The position numbers and the translations under genes are program-made. Below are positions 35,496 through 43,406 of a stretch of 64,000 bases of DNA, one piece after another. The notes under the pieces were generated by a model. That model saw only the letters and a list, made by a program, of their open reading frames with translations, was not told where the DNA came from and did not search any database. Source of the stretch: Pseudideonella sakaiensis (GTDB lineage Bacteria; Pseudomonadota; Gammaproteobacteria; Burkholderiales; Burkholderiaceae_C); the NCBI RefSeq assembly GCF_001293525.1, contig NZ_BBYR01000023.1:1-64000 (forward strand). The letters run 5' to 3'. Every line of letters starts with the position of its first letter. Within the stretch, counting starts at the first letter, position 1.

Positions 35496-36174
35496 CGCCC
35501 TGATCTCCGCCGCGCCGCGCCCGGGCGGCCTGCATGGCCTGGAGGCGCCGGCCGCCTCCGGGCCCGCCCGCGCCGCCGACGCGCCACCGCGCTTCCTCGC
35601 GGAGCACGAGCCCCACCCGGCCAACGGCACGCTGCTGGGCTTCTGGCTCTACCTGATGAGCGACTGCCTGGTCTTCGCCTGCCTGTTCGCGGTGCACGGC
35701 GTGCTCGGGCGCAACTACGCGGCCGGCCCCTCGGGGGCCGATTTGTTCGACCTGAAGCTGGTGGCGCTGAACACCGCGCTGCTGCTGCTCTCGTCGATCA
35801 CCTACGGCTTCGCGATGCTCGAGCTGCAGCGCCGCCGCACGCGCGCGGTGCTGGCCTGGCTGGGCGTCACGGGGCTGCTCGGCCTGGGCTTCGTCGGGCT
35901 GACGCTGCACGAGTTCGAGCACCTGGTGTCGCTCGGCGCGGTGCCGCAGCGCAGCGCCTTCCTGTCGTCCTTCTTCACGCTGGTCGGCACCCACGGGCTG
36001 CACGTGGCCTTCGGCGTGCTGTGGCTCGGCGTGCTGATGCTGCAGCTGTGGCGCTGGGGGCCGACCGCGCCGATGCGCCGCCGGCTGGCCTGCCTGTCGA
36101 TGTTCTGGCACTTCCTGGACGTCGTCTGGATCGGCGTCTTCACCTTCGTCTACCTGATGGGCGTGCTGCCATGA
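35488..36174 (+). CDS. cyoC: Cytochrome o ubiquinol oxidase subunit III
   Basis: A 228-residue subunit with five transmembrane helices. Family features are [21 protein letters not shown] (about 49-69) and [18 protein letters not shown], then [20 protein letters not shown] at the C-terminus. It has no prosthetic group and stabilises subunit I. The first 35 residues are Ala/Pro-rich. ATG 35488 overlaps cyoB; its own stop overlaps cyoD by ATGA. Confidence 0.95.
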   Translation: MSDALISAAPRPGGLHGLEAPAASGPARAADAPPRFLAEHEPHPANGTLLGFWLYLMSDCLVFACLFAVHGVLGRNYAAGPSGADLFDLKLVALNTALLLLSSITYGFAMLELQRRRTRAVLAWLGVTGLLGLGFVGLTLHEFEHLVSLGAVPQRSAFLSSFFTLVGTHGLHVAFGVLWLGVLMLQLWRWGPTAPMRRRLACLSMFWHFLDVVWIGVFTFVYLMGVLP

Positions 36175-36611
36175 CGCAAGCGGACACGACGCGCGACCCG
36201 GCGCACGGCGCCACCCTGACGCACGGCGCGGCGCACGACGAGGACGGACACGACGACGACGGCGCCGCGCACGGCACGCTGCGCGGCTACCTGACGGGCT
36301 TCGTGCTGTCGGTGGTGCTGACGGCCATCCCCTTCGCGATCGTGATGGGCCAGGCCTTCGAGCGCTCGAGCACCGCGGCGCTGGTGCTGCTGGCCTTCGG
36401 CGCGGTGCAGATCGTCGTGCACATGGTGTACTTCCTGCACATGAACGCACGCTCCGAGGGCGGCTGGACGATGCTGGCCCTCATCTTCACGCTGGTGCTG
36501 GTGGTGATCACGCTGGCCGGCTCGCTGTGGGTGATGTTCCACCTGAACGACAACATGATGCCGCCGATGACGGCCCACCCCGAGCTCGGCGTCGTCCCGG
36601 CGCCGCGCTGA
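36171..36611 (+). CDS. cyoD: Cytochrome o ubiquinol oxidase subunit IV
   Basis: A 146-residue subunit with three transmembrane helices (about 41-60, 69-91, 100-122). Family phrases are LRGYLTGFVLSVVLTAIPF and QIVVHMVYFLHMNARSEGGW. The N-terminal 35 residues are rich in His and Asp (HGAAHDEDGHDDDGAAHG), which might bind metal, though that is speculation. It assists assembly of the CuB centre in subunit I. The ATG overlaps the cyoC stop by four bases. Confidence 0.94.
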   Translation: MTQADTTRDPAHGATLTHGAAHDEDGHDDDGAAHGTLRGYLTGFVLSVVLTAIPFAIVMGQAFERSSTAALVLLAFGAVQIVVHMVYFLHMNARSEGGWTMLALIFTLVLVVITLAGSLWVMFHLNDNMMPPMTAHPELGVVPAPR

Positions 36612-36622
36612 GGCCCGGCGGC

Positions 36623-37465
36623 ATGGTGACGGGCGCGCAGCGCGGGGCCGCCGGCGCGCCGACCGCGGACCGACCCGCCGGGCGATCGCGCCGGCTCGCG
36701 CTGCTCGCCACGCTGTTGCTGCTCGCGGCTGCGCTCGGCTTCACCGCCCTCGCCGCCTGGCAGCTGCAGCGGCGCGAGGCCAAGCTCGCGCTGATCGAGC
36801 GCACCACCGCGCGCCTGGCCGCGCGGCCGGTGGCGCTGCCGCCGCCGGCCGACTGGCCGCGCGTCGATGCCGCCGCGGCGGCCTACACCCGCGTGCAGGC
36901 CCGCGGCCGCTGGCGCCCGGGCGCCGACACCCGCGTGCAGGCCGTGACGGCGCTCGGCGCCGGGCACTGGCTGCTGAGCCCGCTGCAGCTGGACGGCGGC
37001 GGCACCGTGCTCGTGAACCGCGGCTGGGTGCCCCCCGGCAGCGGCCCGGTGCCTGCGCCCTCCGGCCCGGTGCAGCTCACCGGGCTGCTGCGCGCGAGCG
37101 AACCGCACGGCGCCTTCCTGCGCGCCAACGACCCCGCGGCCGGCCGCTGGACCTCGCGCGACGTCGCGGCGATCGCCGCGGCCCGCGGCCTCGGCCCGGT
37201 CGCGCCCTTCTTCATCGATGCCGCGGCCGACCCCACGGCGCCTGCGGGTGCTCCGGTCGGCGGCCTGACCGTCGTCGCTTTCCCCAACAATCACGCCGTG
37301 TACGCCCTGACCTGGTCCGCCCTCGCGCTGATGAGCCTCTGCGCCATCGTGCTCGTCTGGCGCGAGCACGGCCGGCCGGCCGCGCCGTCTGCCGCGGCGG
37401 CGCGCAGGGTCCGGCCCGGCGGAGCCGCCGCCACGGAGCGCCCCGGCGATGGCGACGCGGACTGA
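36623..37465 (+). CDS. SURF1 family oxidase assembly protein
   Basis: A 280-residue inner-membrane protein with a helix at each end (about 25-48 and 225-247) and a periplasmic middle. SURF1 markers are TALAAWQLQRREAKLALIER, VLVNRGWVPPG and the C-terminal FPNNHAVYALTWSALALM. SURF1 delivers heme a to aa3-type oxidases in other bacteria. In this operon the partner is a quinol oxidase, so it probably serves heme o/b insertion. The ATG at 36623 is 12 bases after the cyoD stop, and the end overlaps regB by 17 bases. Confidence 0.88.
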   Translation: MVTGAQRGAAGAPTADRPAGRSRRLALLATLLLLAAALGFTALAAWQLQRREAKLALIERTTARLAARPVALPPPADWPRVDAAAAAYTRVQARGRWRPGADTRVQAVTALGAGHWLLSPLQLDGGGTVLVNRGWVPPGSGPVPAPSGPVQLTGLLRASEPHGAFLRANDPAAGRWTSRDVAAIAAARGLGPVAPFFIDAAADPTAPAGAPVGGLTVVAFPNNHAVYALTWSALALMSLCAIVLVWREHGRPAAPSAAAARRVRPGGAAATERPGDGDAD

Positions 37466-38891
37466 GGCGCCCGCGCTCGCCGGCGGCGCGGCGGCCGCGA
37501 TCGCCGACCCGGCGTCCCCTGCCGGCCGGGCCGGCCCGGCCGGCCAGGCGGCCCCGCCCGCCACCGTCGCGCGCGCCGGCGCGGGCGTGGTCGAGGCGCT
37601 GCCCGAGCCGAACCGCGACAACCTGCGCCAGCTGATCCAGCTGCGCTGGATCGCCGTCGTCGGCCAGGTGCTGACCATCGCCGGCGTGTCCCTCGGCTTC
37701 GGCATCGCGCTGCCGCTGGCGCCGCTGGCGGCGGTGATGGCCGGGCTCGTGCTGTTCAACCTCGCGAGCGCCTGGCGGCTGCGCCAGCTGCGGCCGATCG
37801 GCGATGCCGAGCTCTTCGTCGCGCTGGCGGTCGACGTGGCCGGCCTCACGCTGCTGCTGCAGCAGACCGGCGGCGCCGCCAACCCCTTCGTCTTCCTCTA
37901 CCTGCTGCAGGTGGTGCTCGCGGCGGTGCTGCTGCAGCCGCGCTGGGCCTGGGCGATCGCCGGCGCGACCGCCGGCGCCTTCGTGCTGCTGGCCGCCGTC
38001 GGCCGGCCGCTGGCGCTGCCGCTGGACCCGGGTGGCGGCCTGCGCGACCCCTACGTCTGGGGCCTGCTGGTCTGCTTCGGGCTCTGCGCCGGCCTGCTCG
38101 TCCACTTCGTGCACCGCATCGGCGCCAACCTGCGCTCGCGCGACGCCCGCCTGGCCGACCTGCGCCAGCGCGCCGCCGAGGAGGAGCACGTGGTGCGCAT
38201 GGGCCTGCTCGCGTCCGGCGCCGCCCACGAGCTCGGCACGCCGCTGGCGACGCTGTCCGTGATCCTCGGCGACTGGCAGCGCATGCCGCCGTTCACGCGC
38301 GACGCCACGCTGCGCCAGGACCTGGACGAGATGCAGGGGCAGCTGCGCCGCTGCAAGGACATCGTCGGCGGCATCCTGCTGTCGGCCGGCGAGGCGCGCG
38401 GCGAGGCCCCCGCGCAGACCCGCCTGCGCAACTTCCTCGACGAACTGGTGGCCGACTGGCGGCGCCACCGCCCGGCCGCCACGCTGCGCTACACCTGCCG
38501 GCTGGCCGGCAACCCGCGCGTCGTCGCCGACCCGGCGCTGAAGCAGACCCTCGCCAACGTGCTGGACAACGCCTGCGAGGCCGGCAGCGGCCACGTCGAG
38601 CTCGACGCCTGGCGCGAGGGCGAGGACCTGCTGCTCGGCGTGCGCGACGACGGGCCGGGCTTCACGCCCGAGACCCTGCAGCGCCTCGGCCGCCCCTACA
38701 ACAGCAGCAAGGGCCGCCCCGGCGGCGGCCTCGGCCTGTTCCTCGTCGTCAACGTGCTGCGCAAGCTCGGCGGCCGGCTGGAGGCGCGCAACCGCGAGGC
38801 CGGCGGCGCCCTCGTCACGCTGCGCCTGCCGCTGGCCGCCATCGCGCTGGACGACGCGGCCGCGGACCCGGAAGACCCCCATGCCCGCTGA
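37449..38891 (+). CDS. regB: Redox sensor histidine kinase RegB/PrrB
   Basis: A 480-residue membrane kinase. Six helices (about 65-225) include the quinone-site motif GGAANPF at 141-147. The H-box MGLLASGAAHELGTPLATLS carries His260. The redox-active cysteine region reads LRRCKDIVGGIL (Cys302). The ATPase domain has NVLDNACEAG, DDGPGF and GGGLGLFLVVNVL. It should autophosphorylate according to quinone-pool or thiol redox state and pass phosphate to RegA. Overlaps SURF1 by 17 bases and regA by 11, so oxidase and sensor are coupled. Confidence 0.94.
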   Translation: MATRTEAPALAGGAAAAIADPASPAGRAGPAGQAAPPATVARAGAGVVEALPEPNRDNLRQLIQLRWIAVVGQVLTIAGVSLGFGIALPLAPLAAVMAGLVLFNLASAWRLRQLRPIGDAELFVALAVDVAGLTLLLQQTGGAANPFVFLYLLQVVLAAVLLQPRWAWAIAGATAGAFVLLAAVGRPLALPLDPGGGLRDPYVWGLLVCFGLCAGLLVHFVHRIGANLRSRDARLADLRQRAAEEEHVVRMGLLASGAAHELGTPLATLSVILGDWQRMPPFTRDATLRQDLDEMQGQLRRCKDIVGGILLSAGEARGEAPAQTRLRNFLDELVADWRRHRPAATLRYTCRLAGNPRVVADPALKQTLANVLDNACEAGSGHVELDAWREGEDLLLGVRDDGPGFTPETLQRLGRPYNSSKGRPGGGLGLFLVVNVLRKLGGRLEARNREAGGALVTLRLPLAAIALDDAAADPEDPHAR

Positions 38892-39468
38892 GCCCGACGC
38901 TCCCGCGCCCGACGACGTGCTTGCCGACGACGCGGCCGACGCGCGCGTGCTGCTGATCGTCGAGGACGACGCCGCCTTCGCCCGCACCCTGGCCCGCTCC
39001 TTCGAGCGCCGCGGCTACACCGTGCTGCAGGCCAGCGGCCACGCCGACCTGGCCGGGCTGCTGCAGGCGGCCTCGCCCGACTACGCCGTGGTCGACCTGA
39101 AGCTCGCCGGCGCCGCCTCCGGCCTCGCCTGCGTGCAGACCCTGCACGCGCACGACCCGGCGATGCAGATCGTCGTCCTCACCGGCTACGCCAGCATCGC
39201 CACCGCCGTCGAGGCGATCAAGCTCGGCGCCCGCCACTACCTCGCCAAGCCCTCCAACACCGACGACATCGAGGCCGCCTTCGCGCGCGCCGAAGGCCAG
39301 GCCGACGTCGAGCTCACCGCCCGCGCCACCTCGCTGAAGACCCTCGAGTGGGAGCGCATCCACGAGACCCTGGCCGAGACCGGCTTCAACATCTCCGAGA
39401 CCGCGCGCCGGCTCGGCTTGCACCGGCGCACGCTGGCGCGCAAACTGGGCAAGCAGCGGGTGAAATGA
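38881..39468 (+). CDS. regA: Response regulator RegA/PrrA
   Basis: A 195-residue regulator. The receiver domain has the acidic pair in VEDD (27-30), phosphoacceptor Asp72 in AVVDLKLA, and Lys123 in LAKPSN. The C-terminal Fis-type HTH is NISETARRLGLHRRTLARKL (about 169-188), close to the highly conserved RegA helix. The partner of RegB encoded just upstream, with which it overlaps. It probably controls respiratory and other redox operons, and possibly its own through the cyo promoter. Confidence 0.94.
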   Translation: MPAEPDAPAPDDVLADDAADARVLLIVEDDAAFARTLARSFERRGYTVLQASGHADLAGLLQAASPDYAVVDLKLAGAASGLACVQTLHAHDPAMQIVVLTGYASIATAVEAIKLGARHYLAKPSNTDDIEAAFARAEGQADVELTARATSLKTLEWERIHETLAETGFNISETARRLGLHRRTLARKLGKQRVK

Positions 39469-39481
39469 GGGAGGTCGTCCC

Positions 39482-39868
39482 GTGAAACGCGTCACAGGCA
39501 TCGGCGGCATCTTCTTCACCGCCCGCGACCCGGCCGCGCTGCGCGCGTGGTACCGGCGGCACCTCGGCATCGACGTCCAGGACTGGGGCGGCACCGCCTT
39601 CCGCTGGGCCGACGAGCACGGCGCGCCGGCCGGCGGCACCACGATCTGGAGCGTCGGCGACGCGGCGGCGGCGCCGTTCGCGCCCGGCACCGCGCCCTTC
39701 ATGGTGAACTACCGTGTCGCCGACCTCGCGGCGCTCGTCGCCGTGCTGCGCGACGAAGGCTGCCAGCTGCTCGAGGCCACCGAGGACGGCGCCTACGGCA
39801 AGTTTGCCTGGGTGATCGATCCGGAGGGGAACAAGGTCGAGCTGTGGGAGCCGCCGGCGGGGCAGTGA
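39482..39868 (+). CDS. VOC/glyoxalase-fold protein
   Basis: A 128-residue single-domain vicinal oxygen chelate protein. Paired beta-alpha-beta-beta-beta modules are visible: GGIFFTARDPAALRAWYRRHLG at the start and FAWVIDPEGNKVELWEP at the end, the latter with the metal-ligand Glu. Likely a small dioxygenase, lyase or resistance-type binding protein; the substrate is unknown. The start is GTG at 39482 with GGGAGG upstream, 13 bases after regA, so it may be the last gene of the cyo-reg operon. Confidence 0.85.
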   Translation: MKRVTGIGGIFFTARDPAALRAWYRRHLGIDVQDWGGTAFRWADEHGAPAGGTTIWSVGDAAAAPFAPGTAPFMVNYRVADLAALVAVLRDEGCQLLEATEDGAYGKFAWVIDPEGNKVELWEPPAGQ

Positions 39869-39907
39869 GCCCGCGGCCGGATCGCCCCAATACCCGGGCA
39901 CACCCCA

Positions 39908-39932
39908 GGCCCGCGTCGGCCTCACGCGGGCC
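39908..39932. terminator. Hairpin ending the cyo-regBA-VOC operon
   Basis: A 9-base perfect stem, GGCCCGCGT with ACGCGGGCC, and a 7-base loop, 39 bases after the VOC stop. It is followed by CCGCCCCCT rather than a T-run. It lies just before a TACAAT box, marking the boundary to the sec operon. Confidence 0.55.
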
Positions 39933-39939
39933 CGCCCCC

Positions 39940-39945
39940 TACAAT
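39940..39945 (+). promoter_or_regulatory. -10 element TACAAT for yajC-secDF
   Basis: TACAAT in a GC-rich stretch, 49 bases before the yajC GTG and just downstream of the terminator hairpin. No clear -35 at the 16-18 base spacing. Confidence 0.5.
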
Positions 39946-39994
39946 GCCCGGTTCGGCTGCGGGCATGGTGCCCGGCCCCTACGAGGATCGTCCC

Positions 39995-40333
39995 GTGTTC
40001 ATTTCCGAAGCCCGCGCGCAGACCGCGCCCGCCCCGACGGCCGGCGGCTCCGAGTCCTTCCTCGGCAGCCTCGGCTCGATGCTGCCACTGATCCTGATGT
40101 TCGTGGTGCTCTATTTCGTGATGATTCGTCCGCAGATGAAGCGTCAGAAGGAGCACAAGGCGATGGTGGAGGCCCTGGCCAAGGGCGACGAGGTGGTGAT
40201 CGGCGGCGGGCTGCTGGGCCGGGTCGCCAAGCTCAACGACAACTACCTGCACGTCGAGGTGGCGCAGGGTGTCGAGGTGCAGGTGCAGCGTGGTGCCGTG
40301 GTGCAGGTGCTGCCGAAGGGCACGTACAAGTAA
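39995..40333 (+). CDS. yajC: Preprotein translocase subunit YajC
   Basis: A 112-residue single-pass membrane protein. The helix LPLILMFVVLYFVMIRPQMK (about 28-47) is the hallmark, followed by KRQKEHKAMVEALAKGDEVV and a small beta domain. It associates with SecDF at the Sec translocon. GTG 39995 has GAGG eight bases upstream and gives FISEARAQ, the usual N-terminus in Burkholderiales. The queA-tgt genes that usually precede yajC are absent; a VOC gene is there instead. Confidence 0.94.
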   Translation: MFISEARAQTAPAPTAGGSESFLGSLGSMLPLILMFVVLYFVMIRPQMKRQKEHKAMVEALAKGDEVVIGGGLLGRVAKLNDNYLHVEVAQGVEVQVQRGAVVQVLPKGTYK

Positions 40334-40396
40334 GGCCATCCCCGGGCCGGCCGGCGCCGGCCCCCAGCGACCCGCGCCGCCGCGGCGCCTGCCCCC

Positions 40397-42286
40397 ATGA
40401 ACCGCTACCCCCTCTGGAAGTACCTGATCCTGCTCGTGGCCCTGGTGCTGGGCCTCGTCTACGCGCTGCCGAACGTGTTCGGCGAGGCGCCGGCGGTGCA
40501 GGTGAGCAGCGCGAAGGCGACGCTGAAGCTCGACGAGGCCACGGCAACGCGCGTGGCCGGGGTGCTGAAGGACGCCGGCATCGCCGCGGACTTCGTGCAG
40601 TTCGAGGGCAACTCGGTGCGCGCCCGCTTCACCGACACGGACACGCAGATCCGCGCGAAGGACGCGATCACGAAGGCGCTGAACCCGGATCCGGCCGACC
40701 CGTCCTACATCGTCGCGCTGAACCTGCTGTCGCGCTCGCCGACCTGGCTGAGCGCGATGCGCGCGCTGCCGATGTACCTCGGCCTGGACCTGCGCGGCGG
40801 GGTGCACTTCCTGATGCAGGTCGACATGAAGTCGGCGCTGACCAAGAAGGCCGAGGCGCTGACGGGTGACGTGCGCACGCTGCTGCGCGACAAGAACCTG
40901 CGCCACGCCGGCATCAACCGCGACGGCAACAACGTGGAGGTGCGCTTCCGCGACGAGGCCACGCAGACCTCCGCGCGCAACGTGCTGAGCGATGCACTGC
41001 CGGACCTGACCTGGACGGCCGGCGGCTCGGGCAGCGAGCTGTTCGTGCGCGGCGTGCTGAAGCCGCAGGCGGCGCTGAAGGTGCAGGAGGCCGCGGTCAA
41101 GCAGAACATCACGACGCTGCACAACCGGGTCAACGAGCTGGGCGTGGCCGAGCCGGTGATCCAGCAGCAGGGCATCGACCGCGTGGTGGTGCAGCTGCCC
41201 GGCGTGCAGGACACGGCCAAGGCCAAGGACATCATCGGCCGCACCGCGACGCTGGAGCTGCGGATGGTCGACGAGAGCCCGGAGGCCGCGGCGGCGGCCT
41301 CGGGCAGCGGCCCGGTGCCCTTCGGCACCGAGCGCTACACGGTGCGCGGCGGCTCGCCGATCATCGTGAAGCGCCAGGTCATCCTGACCGGCGACAGCCT
41401 GACCGACGCGCAGGCCGGCTTCGACGGCCAGAGCCACGAGCCGGCGGTGCACCTGACGGTGGACGCGAAGGGCGCGCGCATCATGCGCGACGTCTCGCGC
41501 GAGAACATCGGCAAGCGCATGGCCATCCTGCTGTTCGAGAAGGGCAAGGGCGAGGTGGTGACGGCGCCGGCGATCCGCGGCGAGCTGGGCGCCCGCTTCC
41601 AGATCTCGGGCGCGATGACCACCACCGAGGCGAGCGACGTGGCGCTGCTGCTGCGCGCCGGCTCGCTGGCGGCGCCGATGGAGATCATCGAGGAGCGCAC
41701 GATCGGCCCGAGCCTGGGCGCCGAGAACATCGCGAAGGGCTTCAACAGCGTGCTGTACGGCTTCATCGCAATCGCCGTCTTCATGTCGGCCTACTACCTG
41801 CTGTTCGGCGTGTTCTCGACGCTGGCGCTGGCCTTCAACCTGCTGCTGCTGACGGCGGTGCTGTCGATGCTGCAGGCCACGCTGACGCTGCCCGGCTTCG
41901 CGGCGATCGCGCTGACGCTGGGCATGGCGATCGACGCGAACGTGCTGATCAACGAGCGCGTGCGCGAGGAGCTGCGCAACGGCGCGGCGCCGCAGACGGC
42001 GATCAACCTCGGCTACGAACGCGCCTTCGCCACCATCCTCGACTCCAACATCACCACGCTGATCGCCGGCCTGGCGCTGCTGGCCTTCGGCTCGGGCCCG
42101 GTGCGCGGCTTCGCGGTGGTGCACTGCCTGGGCATCCTGACCTCGATGTTCTCCGCGGTGATGTTCTCGCGCGGCCTGGTGAACCTCTGGTACGGCCGCA
42201 AGAAGAAGCTGAAGAGCGTGTCGATCGGCCAGGTCTGGAAGCCGGCCGCCGCGGCCGGCGCCGCCGCCCCGTCGGCCCGGCGCTGA
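40397..42286 (+). CDS. secD: Protein translocase subunit SecD
   Basis: A 629-residue membrane protein. Helix 1 (about 8-25) is followed by a large periplasmic P1 domain beginning GLDLRGGVHFLMQVDM (about 124-139). The C-terminal membrane half has LGMAIDANVLINERVREEL (RND-type D4 motif with the proton-relay Asp) and SNITTLIAGLALLAFGSGP. It uses the proton motive force to pull preproteins across the membrane with SecF. It lies between yajC and secF, the normal order. Confidence 0.96.
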   Translation: MNRYPLWKYLILLVALVLGLVYALPNVFGEAPAVQVSSAKATLKLDEATATRVAGVLKDAGIAADFVQFEGNSVRARFTDTDTQIRAKDAITKALNPDPADPSYIVALNLLSRSPTWLSAMRALPMYLGLDLRGGVHFLMQVDMKSALTKKAEALTGDVRTLLRDKNLRHAGINRDGNNVEVRFRDEATQTSARNVLSDALPDLTWTAGGSGSELFVRGVLKPQAALKVQEAAVKQNITTLHNRVNELGVAEPVIQQQGIDRVVVQLPGVQDTAKAKDIIGRTATLELRMVDESPEAAAAASGSGPVPFGTERYTVRGGSPIIVKRQVILTGDSLTDAQAGFDGQSHEPAVHLTVDAKGARIMRDVSRENIGKRMAILLFEKGKGEVVTAPAIRGELGARFQISGAMTTTEASDVALLLRAGSLAAPMEIIEERTIGPSLGAENIAKGFNSVLYGFIAIAVFMSAYYLLFGVFSTLALAFNLLLLTAVLSMLQATLTLPGFAAIALTLGMAIDANVLINERVREELRNGAAPQTAINLGYERAFATILDSNITTLIAGLALLAFGSGPVRGFAVVHCLGILTSMFSAVMFSRGLVNLWYGRKKKLKSVSIGQVWKPAAAAGAAAPSARR

Positions 42287-42328
42287 GCCGGCGCCGCCCC
42301 CGAGCCCGTCCTCCTTCCGAGTCCCCGC

Positions 42329-43363
42329 ATGGAATTCTTCCGCATCCGGCGCGACATCCCGTTCATGCGGCATGCGCTGGTCCTGAACCTCATCTCGATC
42401 CTGACCTTCGTCGCCGCGGTGTTCTTCATCGCGACGCGCGGCCTGCACCTGTCGGTGGAGTTCACCGGCGGCACGGTGATCGAGGTCGCCTACCCGCAGT
42501 CGGCCGACATCGACAAGGTGCGGCGCACCGTCGAGTCGCTGAACTTCGGCGAGGTGCAGGTGCAGAACTTCGGCACCTCGCGCGACGTGCTGATCCGCCT
42601 GCCGCTGCGCGGCGACGTGAAGCAGGCCGAGGTGGTGGGCCGCGTGTTCGACGCGCTGTGCAAGGCCGAGGGCGGCCAGGCCGCCACGCGCGAGTTCGTC
42701 ACCGAGCAGGGCGAGTCCGGCACCCGGCCGACCTGTACCGCCAGCGGTGGCGCCGAGCCGCTGAAGCTGCAGCGCAGCGAGTTCGTCGGCCCGATCGTCG
42801 GCTCCGAACTGGCGCGCGACGGCGTCTACGCGCTGCTCGCCACGGTGGCCGGCATCATGATCTACCTGGCCTTCCGCTTCGAGTGGAAGTTCTCGGTGGC
42901 CGGCATCGTCGCGAACCTGCACGACGTGGTCATCATCGTCGGCTTCTTCGCCTTCTTCCAGTGGGAGTTCTCGCTCGCGGTGCTGGCGGCGCTGCTGGCG
43001 GTGCTGGGCTACTCGGTGAACGAGTCGGTGGTCATCTTCGACCGGGTGCGCGAGGCCTTCCGCAAGTACCGCAAGCTGCAGCCGAGCGAGGTGATCGACC
43101 ACGCGATCACCAGCACCATGAGCCGCACGGTGATCACCCACGGCAGCACGCTGATGATGGTGCTGTCGATGATGTTCTTCGGCGGGCCGACGCTGCACTA
43201 CTTCTCGATCGCGCTGGCGATCGGCATCCTGTTCGGCATCTACTCGTCCGTCTTCGTCGCCGCGGCGATCGCGATGTGGCTGGGCGTCAAACGCGAGGAT
43301 TTGGTACGGATCGGCCCGAAGGAGAACGACCCGGACGATCCGAACGCGGGGGCGGTGGTATAG
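42329..43363 (+). CDS. secF: Protein translocase subunit SecF
   Basis: A 344-residue six-helix membrane protein. Motifs are LHLSVEFTGGTVIEV (about 39-53), GSELARDGVYALLATVAGIM, and GYSVNESVVIFDRVRE with the conserved Asp of the proton path. It forms the SecDF complex with the preceding gene. A Cys-containing insert GTRPTCTASGG at about 131-141 before the second helix is somewhat unusual. A TATAGA box overlapping the stop (43359-43364) may start transcription of the following DUF1631 gene. Confidence 0.96.
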   Translation: MEFFRIRRDIPFMRHALVLNLISILTFVAAVFFIATRGLHLSVEFTGGTVIEVAYPQSADIDKVRRTVESLNFGEVQVQNFGTSRDVLIRLPLRGDVKQAEVVGRVFDALCKAEGGQAATREFVTEQGESGTRPTCTASGGAEPLKLQRSEFVGPIVGSELARDGVYALLATVAGIMIYLAFRFEWKFSVAGIVANLHDVVIIVGFFAFFQWEFSLAVLAALLAVLGYSVNESVVIFDRVREAFRKYRKLQPSEVIDHAITSTMSRTVITHGSTLMMVLSMMFFGGPTLHYFSIALAIGILFGIYSSVFVAAAIAMWLGVKREDLVRIGPKENDPDDPNAGAVV

Positions 43364-43406
43364 AGTCGGGAGAACATCCCGTGACATCCCGTTTCCACCC
43401 CCACCC

